A stretch of 55,109 nucleotides of DNA from CAZCEC01 sp964497615 (GTDB taxonomy: Bacteria > Chloroflexota > Anaerolineae > Anaerolineales > UBA6663). The position numbers and the translations under genes are program-made. Below the pieces are notes generated by a model that did not search any database, was not told the DNA's origin, and saw only the letters and a program-made list of their open reading frames with translations. Positions 41,144 through 50,051 of this stretch are shown here, piece by piece. Numbering within the stretch: the stretch's first letter is position 1; each line of letters opens with the position of its first letter. The DNA lies in NCBI GenBank assembly GCA_964497615.1, contig CAZCEC010000041.1:1-55109 (forward strand). The letters run 5' to 3'.

Positions 41144-42943
41144 TCACTCGGCGCCGCGCAGGGCGTCAAACTCGGCGGGCAGGCGCTCGATGAGCACCGC
41201 CAACTGCTGTGCGGCCTGCCCGGCCGGCAGGCTCTTCATCCGCGAGATGTCGGCCATGACGGGCAGGGCCAGCAAGCTTTCCAGCCCGGCGCCGCGCTGC
41301 ACCGCTTCGGCGGCGTGCCGGTGGAAGGCCATGATGACCTGCAACATGGCGTAGGTCTTGTCCAGCGGACAGAAGCGGTCAACCTCATCATACGCCCCCT
41401 GCTGGAGGAAATCCTCGCGCAGCATGCGGCCAATGGCGAGCACTTCGCGCTGCGGGTCAGCCAGCGCGTCGGGTCCGACCAGTTGCACGATTTCCAGCAA
41501 CTCGGCCTCGCGCTGCAGCAAGGCGGCGGCCTCCCGCACCAGGCCGGGCCAGCCGGGCGCGATTTCGCTGGCAAACCAGCCCTGCAGCTCGTACAGGGAG
41601 TAACTGCGCGTCCAGTTGATGGCGGGGAAGTGCCGGCGGCGCGAGAGCTCGTAATCCAGCGCCCAGAAGGTTCCGGCCACCCGCAGCGAGTTTTGCGTCA
41701 CAGGCTCGGAGAAGTCGCCGCCCGGCGGTGAGACGGCGCCCACGAGCGTGACCGAGCCGTTGCGCTCGGGCTGGCCGAGGCAGCGCACGCGGCCGGAGCG
41801 TTCATAGAACGCCGCCAGCCGTGTGGCCAGGTAGGCGGGGTAGCCCTCTTCGCCCGGCATTTCTTCGAGCCGCCCGGAAATCTCGCGCAGCGCTTCGCCC
41901 CAGCGCGAGGTGCTGTCGGCCAGCACCAGCACGTCGTAACCCATGTCGCGATAGTATTCGGCGATGGTGATGCCCGTGTAGATGCTGGCTTCGCGCGCCG
42001 CGACGGGCATGTTCGAAGTGTTGGCGATGAGCACGGTGCGATCCATCAACGGCGCCGCGTGCCGCGGGTCCTGCAGGGTTGGGAACTCCCCCAGCACGTC
42101 GGCCATTTCGTTGCCGCGTTCGCCGCAGCCGATGTAGACGACGACGTCGGCCGAGGCCCAGCGCGCCAGCGACTGCTCCATGACGGTTTTGCCCGTGCCG
42201 AATCCGCCGGGGATCACAGCCGAACCTCCCTTGGCGATTGGGAAGAGGGCATCAATGATGCGGGTGCCGGTCAGCAGCGGCCAGTCGGGATTGCGCTTGG
42301 CCTGATAGGGCCGCGGGCGGCGGACGGGCCAATCCTGCCGCAGGGTGATCAGCCGGCTGGCCGTGGTGTGGTTGCCCTCGGGCACGATCTCAGCGACAAC
42401 TTCGTCGAGCGCGTACTGGCCGGCGTCGGCGGCTCGAACGCGGCCCTGCAGGCCCGGCGGCACCATCAGACGGTGCTCGATGGTTTCGGTCTCAGCAATG
42501 ACGCCCAGGATGTCGCCCGGCATCACCTGTTGGCCGGGCCGCACCTGGGGCTGGAATGCCCACCGCCTGTTTGGGTCGAGCGGCGAGGCGGCGACGCCGC
42601 GTTGGAGGAAGCTGGAACGGCCCTCGCTCAGCGCCGCCAAGGGCCGCTGCAATCCGTCGTAGACCTGGCCCAGCAGGCCAGGCCCCAATTGCACCACGAG
42701 CGGCTGGCTGGTGCCGGTCAGCGGTTCGCCAATCCGCAGTCCGCTTGTATCCTCGTACACCTGAATAGTCGCCAGGTCGCCGGCCAGGCGAATGACTTCG
42801 CCGACCAAGGCGAGATGGCCGACCTGCACCACATCGTACAGGCGCGGGTTGGTCAGCCCGGCGGCCGATACAACTGGTCCGGCGATGTGGACGATGGTCC
42901 CCGGCGGCCCCGCGCCAGCCTCCAGCCGATCGCCTGCCTTCAT
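41144..42943 (-). CDS. atpA: A/V-type ATPase catalytic subunit A
   Basis: A protein of 599 residues. Walker A 'GGFGTGKTVMEQ' lies around residues 245-256; the A-type bulge domain precedes it ('LDPNRRWAFQPQVRPGQQVMPGD'). 'YIGCGERGNEMADVL', 'NTSNMPVAAREASIYTGITIAEYYRDMGYDVL' in parts, and 'DSTSRWGEALREISGRLEEMPGEEGYPAYL' in parts follow. All catalytic blocks are intact. The ATG overlaps the subunit F stop (ATGA). Confidence 0.96.
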   Translation of the reverse strand: MKAGDRLEAGAGPPGTIVHIAGPVVSAAGLTNPRLYDVVQVGHLALVGEVIRLAGDLATIQVYEDTSGLRIGEPLTGTSQPLVVQLGPGLLGQVYDGLQRPLAALSEGRSSFLQRGVAASPLDPNRRWAFQPQVRPGQQVMPGDILGVIAETETIEHRLMVPPGLQGRVRAADAGQYALDEVVAEIVPEGNHTTASRLITLRQDWPVRRPRPYQAKRNPDWPLLTGTRIIDALFPIAKGGSAVIPGGFGTGKTVMEQSLARWASADVVVYIGCGERGNEMADVLGEFPTLQDPRHAAPLMDRTVLIANTSNMPVAAREASIYTGITIAEYYRDMGYDVLVLADSTSRWGEALREISGRLEEMPGEEGYPAYLATRLAAFYERSGRVRCLGQPERNGSVTLVGAVSPPGGDFSEPVTQNSLRVAGTFWALDYELSRRRHFPAINWTRSYSLYELQGWFASEIAPGWPGLVREAAALLQREAELLEIVQLVGPDALADPQREVLAIGRMLREDFLQQGAYDEVDRFCPLDKTYAMLQVIMAFHRHAAEAVQRGAGLESLLALPVMADISRMKSLPAGQAAQQLAVLIERLPAEFDALRGAE

Positions 42944-43278
42944 GACTGTTCTCCGCGAAAGGTGATGTGGTAGCCCACCGTCCGCCGGATCAGTTCCACC
43001 ATCTGCTGGCGGACTGCGCCTTCCTGCCCAGGCGCCTGGCCGCCGGGCAGCGCCACATAGGGCAGTTGGACAGCAGCGTCCAGGCGGCGGCGAAACGCTT
43101 GTGGAAACTCGTCCAGGAGTTCGTCGTCCACGGCCAGCAAGCCGCCCTCGCCGGCCTCGATCCAGCCGGCGATGAGCTTCTGAGCGGCGGCGGCCGAGGC
43201 GGCGGCGTGGGCCTCTACACCTGCCAGTCGAAAACCGCTCGCGAGCGATGGGCGGGTCACGATCAACAAACGGCTCAC
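42940..43278 (-). CDS. atpF: A/V-type ATPase subunit F
   Basis: A protein of 112 residues with the small Rossmann-like subunit F fold: 'GFRLAGVEAHAA' after the first strand and 'GGLLAVDDELLDEF', ending 'LIRRTVGYHITFRGEQ', the part that inserts along the rotor. Position between C and A is standard. Confidence 0.88.
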   Translation of the reverse strand: MSRLLIVTRPSLASGFRLAGVEAHAAASAAAAQKLIAGWIEAGEGGLLAVDDELLDEFPQAFRRRLDAAVQLPYVALPGGQAPGQEGAVRQQMVELIRRTVGYHITFRGEQS

Positions 43279-43321
43279 GCGTCTATCCTATCGGTCGGCG
43301 CGGCGGCGGGTGGCCGGCTGG

Positions 43322-44392
43322 TCATGCCGCCGCCAGCAATTCGGTCCGCATTTCGTCCGGCGTCACTTGCAGGGCGATCCCATACGTGATGGTGCGCAGG
43401 TCGGCAACTTCGTTTGTCTTTAGCGCGAGGTAGGCCAGCAGCACCCCAATGCCCAGAACATCGTCCACCGCCTGCTGGACGCGCAAGCGCTGCTCTAGCC
43501 GGACCAGGGCCAGCTCGAATACGCTCACGCGCCGGCTGCGCTCGTACTCCGGCAGCGCCGCGCGCAGCGCTGATCCGTAGGCGGTTGGCGCCAGGGTGTT
43601 GACTGCCTCGGCGACGGAAGGCCGCGCGGCCGCGGCCATCACCTGCGGCAGCGGCACCAGCCCGGTGCCGGCGTAGGGAGCTTCGCTGGGCCGGGGCCGC
43701 TCAGCCGCGCCAGCCAGGCGCAATGCGGTCAAGATGTTGCCGATATCCGCCTCCCATTGCAGCGCCCGATACAGCGAAACGCCGTCGCCATTGGCTGCCT
43801 GGGCCTCGGTGAGGGCGGAACTCAAATGCCAGCGCTCCAGGGCCAGCTCCATCGCCGGCACTTCGGCCACGTGTTGATCAGCGGCGCGCTGTTCCAGCAG
43901 CGGGCGGGCCAGCGGCAGGCGCCACGTGGCCAGCAGATCGAGGGCGGCGCTGACATGCGGCGCGCGCGCGAGTAGGGCCAACTCTGCCGGGCGCAGTTCG
44001 CCGACCGGCATGGTACTGTCGAGCATCTGGGCTGGCGGCGCCTGCTGCGCCAGGCCGCGCAAGATGGTCTTGAGATTGTGCACGTCGTAGCGGCGTAAGG
44101 CCAGCGCGGCCAGTTTCTCGGCCTGCTCGCCGCCAGAGAAGAAGCGGCGAACGCGGCCGATCGTCTGCAGCAGATCTTGCCGCAGAGCTTCGGCCACCCG
44201 CTCGGCCCCGACGGCCCCCGGGGGCGCCTGGGCCAGCACCGCCTGGACCGCAGCCTGATAGGCTGTGCCGGCCAACGCCAGCAAGAATGCACGGAGGCTG
44301 TCGGCGCCGGCCAGGGCATCGAGCGCATGGCGAGGCAGCAAACGTGATCTCATCGCGCGCAGCCGTGCGTTGGCGTAGTCGAAGTCCGTCAT
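43322..44392 (-). CDS. atpC: A/V-type ATPase subunit C (AC39 type)
   Basis: A protein of 356 residues. The vATP-synt_AC39 repeats are visible: 'DYANARLRAMRSRLL' at the N-terminus, 'RRYDVHNLKTILRG' in the middle and 'LLAYLALKTNEVADLRTITYG' at the end. It couples the D-F shaft to the membrane rotor. Starts 22 bp after the E stop. Confidence 0.92.
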   Translation of the reverse strand: MTDFDYANARLRAMRSRLLPRHALDALAGADSLRAFLLALAGTAYQAAVQAVLAQAPPGAVGAERVAEALRQDLLQTIGRVRRFFSGGEQAEKLAALALRRYDVHNLKTILRGLAQQAPPAQMLDSTMPVGELRPAELALLARAPHVSAALDLLATWRLPLARPLLEQRAADQHVAEVPAMELALERWHLSSALTEAQAANGDGVSLYRALQWEADIGNILTALRLAGAAERPRPSEAPYAGTGLVPLPQVMAAAARPSVAEAVNTLAPTAYGSALRAALPEYERSRRVSVFELALVRLEQRLRVQQAVDDVLGIGVLLAYLALKTNEVADLRTITYGIALQVTPDEMRTELLAAA

Positions 44393-44414
44393 CGCCTACC
44401 CGGCCTCCTCGGGC

Positions 44415-45056
44415 CTAAGCCGGAACAAGCCCGTCGGCCTGTACGCCGGCCGCCGCGCGCTCGAAGGCCGCCGCCAATTCCCGCTGCAAAGCGGGCATGG
44501 CCCGCTCCAGTCGCGTTTCCAGCCGGTTGTCAACGGTGATCCGCCCATCCCCGCTGCGGACGATGACGCCGCCCCAGCACTCCAGCGATGGGTCCAGCGC
44601 CGCTTGGGCCGCGCCGCCATTGGCGCGCAGGCAGGCGCGGACCAGGGCCTCGTCGCGGGCGTCCAGCATGACATGGGGCGAGTTCGCGGCCACTTCCTCC
44701 GGTCCCAGCGCGGCGAAGGCCTGGGAGAGCAGCCGCTGCAGCAACTCGGCGTAGCCAGCCTGCTGCCGGACATCCCTGAGGCGCTGCTGGACCTCCGCCA
44801 GGGAGGCCGCAATCAACTCGTGCCGGGCCTGACCCAACAGGCGCAAGCCTTCCAGCCGCGCCCGGTGCAGCCGGCGGGCGCACTCCCGCCCAACCGGGAA
44901 CAGCGCCTCGCGGCCCGCTGCCTCAAAGCGCAGCTTCGCGCGGGCCTCGGCTTCGGCCTCGATTTGGCACAATTGCGCCTCCAACTCCGCGTGGGCCTGT
45001 GCCACAGCCGCATCGCTGGAGGCCGTGATCGCGGCCAGGATCGCTTCCAAGCTCAC
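44415..45056 (-). CDS. atpE: A/V-type ATPase subunit E (peripheral stalk)
   Basis: A protein of 213 residues. A long Ala/Glu/Arg-rich helix (about 10-105) is followed by the globular head 'GGVIVRSGDGRITVDNRLETRLE', diagnostic of subunit E. GTG start at 45056 overlaps the subunit K stop (GTGA), indicating coupled translation. Confidence 0.92.
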   Translation of the reverse strand: MSLEAILAAITASSDAAVAQAHAELEAQLCQIEAEAEARAKLRFEAAGREALFPVGRECARRLHRARLEGLRLLGQARHELIAASLAEVQQRLRDVRQQAGYAELLQRLLSQAFAALGPEEVAANSPHVMLDARDEALVRACLRANGGAAQAALDPSLECWGGVIVRSGDGRITVDNRLETRLERAMPALQRELAAAFERAAAGVQADGLVPA

Positions 45057-45286
45057 CCGCCGCCTCCGCCGCTGAGGAGCAGCACCATCGCCGCGACGGC
45101 AAAGCCCAGAATGACCATGGTCTCGGGAATCGCTACCAGCAGGATCACCGAGCCCAACATCTCCGGCTTCTCGGCCACTGCGCCCACGCCGGCCGAGCCG
45201 ATCCGGCCCTGCGCCAACCCCGTTCCAATGGCGGCCAGGCCCACGGCCAATCCCGCGCCGATGGCAATCAACCCACCTGAGTCCAT
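45053..45286 (-). CDS. atpK: A/V-type ATPase proteolipid subunit K (c ring)
   Basis: A protein of 77 residues forming one helical hairpin. Helix 1 is 'LIAIGAGLAVGLAAIGTGLA' with Gln26, the loop is 'AEKPEM', and helix 2 has the ion-binding 'IPETMVILGF' (Glu55, Thr56). It is a single-hairpin c subunit of the Thermus kind rather than the duplicated eukaryotic form. Gln plus Glu-Thr alone does not decide between sodium and proton, since the proton-coupled Thermus subunit carries the same residues. A glycine-rich tail (GGGGG) ends it. Confidence 0.93.
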   Translation of the reverse strand: MDSGGLIAIGAGLAVGLAAIGTGLAQGRIGSAGVGAVAEKPEMLGSVILLVAIPETMVILGFAVAAMVLLLSGGGGG

Positions 45287-45324
45287 ATCTGCCTCCCTGA
45301 TTTCAAACTGCGCCGGCGACGCCG

Positions 45325-47220
45325 TTAAGGTACGAGCTTGAACGGCTCATACGGACGACCGCCGCCTTCGTAGAACCTTCGAAAGAACTCAACATAGTGC
45401 AGGCGCAGGCTGTGGATGGATGGGCTAAAGGCGCCCATCACCAGGTTGAGCGCATGGATGAGCACCGCCACAATCGCGCCCACGACGAGGTTGCCGAGTT
45501 GTCCGGCCATATCGTTGGCCACCCGGGCGAGGTAGAGCGAGGCCAGGCCGATGGCGGCCAAGCGAAGATAGGAAAGAATGTTGCCGATGACGCCGACAAA
45601 CTCGAGCGGCCCGATCACCAACCCGAGCCAGCCATACGAGGCGCCGAGCAGGACCAGGCCGACCGTTACCACGGCCACGCCAGGCGTGATCCCGCCCGGC
45701 AGCCAGCGCGCCAGCGCGGCCACGATCCAGAACAGGCCGATGAGCCCCACGAGCATGCCCCCCCGTTCGAGGAGGTGGCTGCGGCTGCGCGCGCGCCAGG
45801 CCTCCCAGACGCCGAGGAGGAGCCCAAGCGTGATGTGCACCGCGCCCAGCGCGATGCTGAAGAGCAGCAGGCCCGGCAGTTGCTGGGCGTCAGCCCGGTC
45901 GAGCCACAGGGGACGCATGCCCCAGTGTTCGCCCAGGGTGCCACACGCCTCGCCGTACAGGACGCCAAAGACGATGCCGGATACCGAGCCGAGCGCCAGC
46001 ACGCGGAGAATGTCGCGCGCCGTGCCGGGCTGCCGGAAGCGGCGCAGCAACAGCAGGCTGATGAGGAGCAGCAGCGCGCCATAGCCCACGTCGCCCAGGA
46101 TGATGCCGAAGAAGAGGGGCAAGCCAAAGGCCATCAGCACGGTGGGGTCGGGGCCGTTGTAGCGGGGCAGCGCCAGAAGGCGTACCAGGCTCTCAAATGG
46201 CCGCGCTGGCGGCGGGTTGTCCAGGGCCACGGGCACGCGCGCCGCGTCGCGCGGCTCCAGGGGCAGCCGCTGCAGCACGAGCCCCGGGCCGACTTCGGCG
46301 GCCAGGGCGGCCTCCGTGCGAGGCAGGTCTCGGGCCGGCACCCACCCAAACAGCACGAAGGTGGATTGCGTCTCGCCCAGACCGGCGAGCACGGCAAATT
46401 CATTCAGTTTGGCGCGCAGGGACCGGCGCCAGCGCTCGAGGCGCGGGCGCCAGGTTTCGGCCAGCTCGGCCAGACTGGCCTCCACCTGTGCCAGGTCGGC
46501 GGGGATGGCGGCCAGCCGCGCGCGCAGCGCGCTCAACGCGACGCTCAACGGCTGCCCCGCGTACTCCTGGGGCAGTTGCAGGCGCGAGATGTCTTCGCGA
46601 CCAAGGAGTTTCTGGACCTCGGCCAGGCACTCGCGCGGCAGCACTATCAGCATGGCCCGGGTGGCGGCGTCCACATCGCCGCTGACGATGACGGCGCGCC
46701 CGCCCGTGACCTGGGTGACGCGCTGCGCCACCAGATCGAGCACGGCCAATTGGGAGCGGCTGACCAGAACGGCAACCGAGGTGTTGGCCGGGGCTGCGGC
46801 CGACGGCGGCAGCAAGGGAAGCAGGCGGCTGAGCGTCGCTGCGTAGCGCGGCAGGGAGGTTTGGTCGGCCTGGAGGGCGTCGCGCCGGGCGACCAGCGCA
46901 TGGACCTGCGGCGCCAGCTCGTCGGCGCCGGTCTGCGCTTCAGCCCGATGATCGGCGCCGTTCCCGGTGATGGCGGTTGGACTGCCGCGGCGGCTGCTGC
47001 CCAGGAGCGACAAAAGCCCTTCGATCCGGGCTAACAGGTGCGCGTGTTCTTCCTGATCGCGAATCGCTTCGGCCTCGAGCTGCAATGGCCTGACCGGCGG
47101 GCTGGCCAGGTCCGATAGCTTCTCAAGTTGGACGCAGCCAAGACGATGGAGACAGCTAATGGTCGCGGTCAAGAGCGGCTTGAGGCCGACGATCTGGATC
47201 GGGACCATCTCAAGCCGCAT
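45325..47220 (-). CDS. atpI: A/V-type ATPase membrane subunit I (a)
   Basis: A protein of 631 residues from ATG 47220, overlapping the last 11 bp of the H gene. The soluble N-terminal arm with coiled coils (1-330) begins 'VPIQIVGLKPLLTATISCLHRLG'. The membrane half has about eight helices, starting 'GLPLFFGIILGDVGYGALLLL' and including 'LSYLRLAAIGLASLYLARVAND', with the arginine that faces the c ring (SYLRL). The C-terminus 'LHYVEFFRRFYEGGGRPYEPFK' is conserved. Confidence 0.93.
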   Translation of the reverse strand: MRLEMVPIQIVGLKPLLTATISCLHRLGCVQLEKLSDLASPPVRPLQLEAEAIRDQEEHAHLLARIEGLLSLLGSSRRGSPTAITGNGADHRAEAQTGADELAPQVHALVARRDALQADQTSLPRYAATLSRLLPLLPPSAAAPANTSVAVLVSRSQLAVLDLVAQRVTQVTGGRAVIVSGDVDAATRAMLIVLPRECLAEVQKLLGREDISRLQLPQEYAGQPLSVALSALRARLAAIPADLAQVEASLAELAETWRPRLERWRRSLRAKLNEFAVLAGLGETQSTFVLFGWVPARDLPRTEAALAAEVGPGLVLQRLPLEPRDAARVPVALDNPPPARPFESLVRLLALPRYNGPDPTVLMAFGLPLFFGIILGDVGYGALLLLISLLLLRRFRQPGTARDILRVLALGSVSGIVFGVLYGEACGTLGEHWGMRPLWLDRADAQQLPGLLLFSIALGAVHITLGLLLGVWEAWRARSRSHLLERGGMLVGLIGLFWIVAALARWLPGGITPGVAVVTVGLVLLGASYGWLGLVIGPLEFVGVIGNILSYLRLAAIGLASLYLARVANDMAGQLGNLVVGAIVAVLIHALNLVMGAFSPSIHSLRLHYVEFFRRFYEGGGRPYEPFKLVP

Positions 47221-47563
47221 GGTCGCCCTCCAGGATGAAGGCCAGGGCCCTGTCGGCGGCCGCTGGCTGGGCCGTGGAGCCTGCCAGGCGCAACGCCGCT
47301 GCCTGCTGCTGCGCCCGGGAAACGATCTCGGCGGCTTCGCGCTCGGCCTCGACCAGGGCGGCCTGCCGCCGCCGCTCGCCTTCCAGCCGCCCTTCCTGTT
47401 CAGCCGCCGCCACGCGGGCTTCCGCTTCGCGCCCGGCTTCCGCCAGACGTGTCGCGATCGCTTCGCGTTCGGCGGCCAAGCGCCGGCTGGCTTCGGTTTC
47501 TGCCTGGCGGACCGCTTCAAGCAGGGCAGATGGAGCGGGTAAGGTGCTGCGCCTTGCGTCCAT
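47210..47563 (-). CDS. atpH: A/V-type ATPase subunit H/G (peripheral stalk helix)
   Basis: A protein of 117 residues, almost entirely one charged heptad helix ('EAVRQAETEASRRLAAEREA' onward to about 80), as expected for the H/G stalk partner of subunit E. First gene of the operon. The order H-I-K-E-C-F-A-B-D matches the Thermus V-ATPase operon (G-I-L-E-C-F-A-B-D). Confidence 0.85.
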   Translation of the reverse strand: MDARRSTLPAPSALLEAVRQAETEASRRLAAEREAIATRLAEAGREAEARVAAAEQEGRLEGERRRQAALVEAEREAAEIVSRAQQQAAALRLAGSTAQPAAADRALAFILEGDHAA

Positions 47564-47907
47564 GGACCTTATGCCAGTCTAGCGACATTCTGACGGCGAC
47601 TGTAGTGTATATCGGGCATCCGCCGAGTGACATTCAGCCCTGCGCCAGGTGGGACCGCCGGCGATCACTGGTGCAGGGCGACAATTCCGACCGGCTATCT
47701 CGCGGGAACATCAAGGCGCGCGCCGAGCACCGCCGCCTGTATGCCCATTCCTACCCGGCAGATGCAGCCGGCCCAGAGATGAGGGACGCAAGCCACGCGC
47801 GGCAAGTGGAGGTGCTGGGCGGCCGGGAGCAGCGGCCTGACCAGCCAGCGTGGAGCCAATGGGGGGGCGGTGCCCTGGACGACGCTGGTGCTTGTGGGTA
47901 GCGGTGG
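47564..47907. other. Intergenic region upstream of the A/V-ATPase operon
   Basis: No gene is supported. A minus-strand TATACA around 47605-47610 and TAGACT nearer the start are possible -10 boxes. No convincing -35, repeat or terminator is seen. Confidence 0.35.
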
Positions 47908-48279
47908 TCAGGGCGGGGCCGGAGGCAGATCGGCTGCCGCCGGGTCGGCGATGTCGATGGCCTCCAGGTAGCAGTCCTGCCCGCTGGTTACGTGCAGCCG
48001 GTAGCTGCCGCAGGCCGGACAGCGCTCTGTCAGACCGTCGCCGCGGCCTTGCGCGCAGTCCAGGCAATGCCAGGCCGCCGGCTGGGGGCGAAAGTGCAGG
48101 CGGGCTTCGGCGCTCGGCCGGCCGGCGCTGAGCAGGTTCCAATAGAACCGCACCGCCTCCTCCGTGATCGTGGAGAGCTCGCCGAGCACCACATGCACAT
48201 CCGTCAGTCGTCCGCCGGCTGATGAGGCCTGTTGTTCGGCTTGTGCTAACAGGCTCTCAGTCGCGGCCAATTCATGCAT
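47908..48279 (-). CDS. hypA: Nickel metallochaperone HypA
   Basis: A protein of 123 residues starting MHELA (His2 is the nickel ligand). The zinc loop has Cys72, Cys75, Cys87 and Cys90 ('CLDC...CPAC'), followed by 'GSYRLHVTSGQDCYLEAI' and an Ala/Pro tail. HypA delivers nickel to hydrogenase, or to urease in some bacteria. No hydrogenase, urease or other hyp gene is in the window; neighbours are an AsnC-type domain gene and the ATPase operon. Identification is firm; the partner enzyme must lie elsewhere. Confidence 0.9.
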   Translation of the reverse strand: MHELAATESLLAQAEQQASSAGGRLTDVHVVLGELSTITEEAVRFYWNLLSAGRPSAEARLHFRPQPAAWHCLDCAQGRGDGLTERCPACGSYRLHVTSGQDCYLEAIDIADPAAADLPPAPP

Positions 48280-48309
48280 GGGGCAAGCGCCAGGGACAGC
48301 CTACCGGCC

Positions 48310-48555
48310 TCAGCGGGCGGGCCCGCCAGGCTCGACCGCCAAGCAGGTGACTGTCTCCATTACGCCGGGCACGCACTGGATCTCCCAGGCAATCGTCCGG
48401 CCCAGCGCATTGAGGTCCGCACCCTCGATAGTGGCAATCAGATCGTAGGGCCCAAACGTCATATCGGCCTTGGTCACGCTGGTAAACGCGCGAAACTGGC
48501 TCAGCGCCTCGCCGACTTGCCCCGTTTGGACTTTGGCCAACACATAAGCTTTCAT
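48310..48555 (-). CDS. Stand-alone Lrp/AsnC ligand-binding (RAM) domain protein
   Basis: A protein of 81 residues from ATG 48555, with AGGAGAACTC directly upstream. The whole protein is one AsnC_trans_reg fold: 'KAYVLAKVQTGQVGEALSQF', 'VTKADMTFGPYDLIATIEGAD' and 'IQCVPGVMETVTCLAV'. It lacks the N-terminal helix-turn-helix of Lrp regulators. Such single-domain proteins form decamers and bind amino acids or metals; the role here is unknown. Confidence 0.85.
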   Translation of the reverse strand: MKAYVLAKVQTGQVGEALSQFRAFTSVTKADMTFGPYDLIATIEGADLNALGRTIAWEIQCVPGVMETVTCLAVEPGGPAR

Positions 48556-48676
48556 GAGTTCTCCTGCTAACGCCGACGGAAGGGGCCGGCGGACGACGCG
48601 GGCCAGATCGGACGAATTAGGGCCAAATAGACTCGGATGAATGCGCCGCGCATCCGCTTCCACCAGGCACTCTTCA

Positions 48677-49915
48677 CTATCCCATCGGCCCGCGGCGGTG
48701 CCAAGTGTCGAAAATCACTCTGGGGATGACATTTGTTGACAGGACATAGACGACAAGCAATCCGGCATACACCGCCAGCAGGCAGATCGGGATGACCTCC
48801 AACGAGGTCTGCCGCGCCAGCACACCCATCAGGCTGGGGATGACGGCTGCTCCAAAACCCGTGGCCGCCATCTGCATCCCGATCGTATTGGCGGCGTAAT
48901 GGTCGCCGACCCGGGTCCTGGTGCCGGACATCATCGCCGGGAAAATGGGCGCGATTGACAGGCCGATGACGGCCACCGCCAGCACGTTTGCCCATTCAGA
49001 CGGATTCCAGATCAGCAGACTCGCGCCCAGCAGCGCCCCGGCCAGCCCGCCCAGCACCAGCCTGTGGATGCCCAGGCGCCTGGCAAACAGGCCGGCTGCG
49101 ATCCGGCCAACGGTGAAGGTCAACCAGTAACTGCCCGCAAACAAGCCAGCCAGCGTCTGATCCACGCCGCGCGATTCGGTCAGCAGGGTGTAAGTCCAGG
49201 TGCCCAGCCCGCCCTCCGCGCCCACATAAAGGAAGAACAACACCACGCTCAGCCACACCTGCGGCTGCCGCAGCGTCTCCGCGAGCGGCGTCTGGTAGTC
49301 TGTCAGCCGTTTCGCCGCCTCGCTCCCGCCAGCGGTCTGGCTTTGGCGCCACCTCGCCAGGGTCAATACGAAGCCGGCCGCCAGCGCAATCTGAAAACCA
49401 CCGACCACCTGGTATCCGAAGCGCCACGTGTTCAGGGTGGTCAGCCCGACTGTCATGATGATGGGACCAAGGGTGATGCCGACTCCCCAGCAGGCGTGCA
49501 GCCACTGCATCAGCCCGTCGCCAAAGTGGGTGGCCACATAGGTGTTGAGCCCGGCATCGATGGCGCCGGCTCCCAGCCCCCCAAACACGCTCAGCGCGAC
49601 CATCATCCACCACTGCGGGACGAGGGTGTAGCCGGTGAGGGCCAGGCCGGTGAGCAAGCAACTGGCCGCCAGAACGCGGCCCACGCCCACGTGCGCCAGC
49701 AGGAAGCCGCTGAGGAAGCTGGAGGTCATGTAACCGGCGACGGAGGCGGTCAGCAGCAGGCCGATCGCATCCAGCGGGATGGAGAAGCCTGTCCGGATTG
49801 AAGGCCAGCCCACGCCGAGCAGACCATCCGGCAGCCCGAGCGCGACGAAGGCGATGAAGGCCAGCAGCACCACGGCCAGCCTGGGGTGCTGCTTCACTCT
49901 CGACCAGAGGTTCAC
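48677..49915 (-). CDS. MFS transporter
   Basis: A protein of 412 residues with about 12 helices. The N-half has 'FVALGLPDGLLGVGWPSIR' and 'GYMTSSFLSGFLLAHVGVGRVL', a motif-A-like loop between helices 2 and 3. 'GGLGAGAIDAGLNTYVATHFGDGLMQWLHACWGVG' (in parts) is typical of the FucP/sugar-like MFS group often annotated as YfkF-like. The C-terminus is 'DTWHRRGPMG'. The substrate is unknown. It lies alone after the secreted protein gene, with 136 bp between. Confidence 0.87.
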   Translation of the reverse strand: MNLWSRVKQHPRLAVVLLAFIAFVALGLPDGLLGVGWPSIRTGFSIPLDAIGLLLTASVAGYMTSSFLSGFLLAHVGVGRVLAASCLLTGLALTGYTLVPQWWMMVALSVFGGLGAGAIDAGLNTYVATHFGDGLMQWLHACWGVGITLGPIIMTVGLTTLNTWRFGYQVVGGFQIALAAGFVLTLARWRQSQTAGGSEAAKRLTDYQTPLAETLRQPQVWLSVVLFFLYVGAEGGLGTWTYTLLTESRGVDQTLAGLFAGSYWLTFTVGRIAAGLFARRLGIHRLVLGGLAGALLGASLLIWNPSEWANVLAVAVIGLSIAPIFPAMMSGTRTRVGDHYAANTIGMQMAATGFGAAVIPSLMGVLARQTSLEVIPICLLAVYAGLLVVYVLSTNVIPRVIFDTWHRRGPMG

Positions 49916-50051
49916 TTCAGATATCGGCCGTGAGCCGGCCGGTGCGCGAAGCGAGTTGAGCGACCCGCCGCCAGCCGCAACAGCGACCGCAAATCGGCCA
50001 AGACGGCTTCAAACACGCCGCCCCGCCTGCCGTTCGGAGGGGGGCCTGGGC

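Noticed and set aside
45053..45286. Sodium specificity of the c subunit from Gln26, Glu55 and Thr56
   Set aside because: The proton-coupled Thermus subunit has the same residues, so the signature does not decide the ion.
45397..47034. A 545-codon plus-strand frame opposite subunit I
   Set aside because: It is entirely antisense to a conserved membrane subunit, with low-complexity His/Gln/Ala content and no domain.
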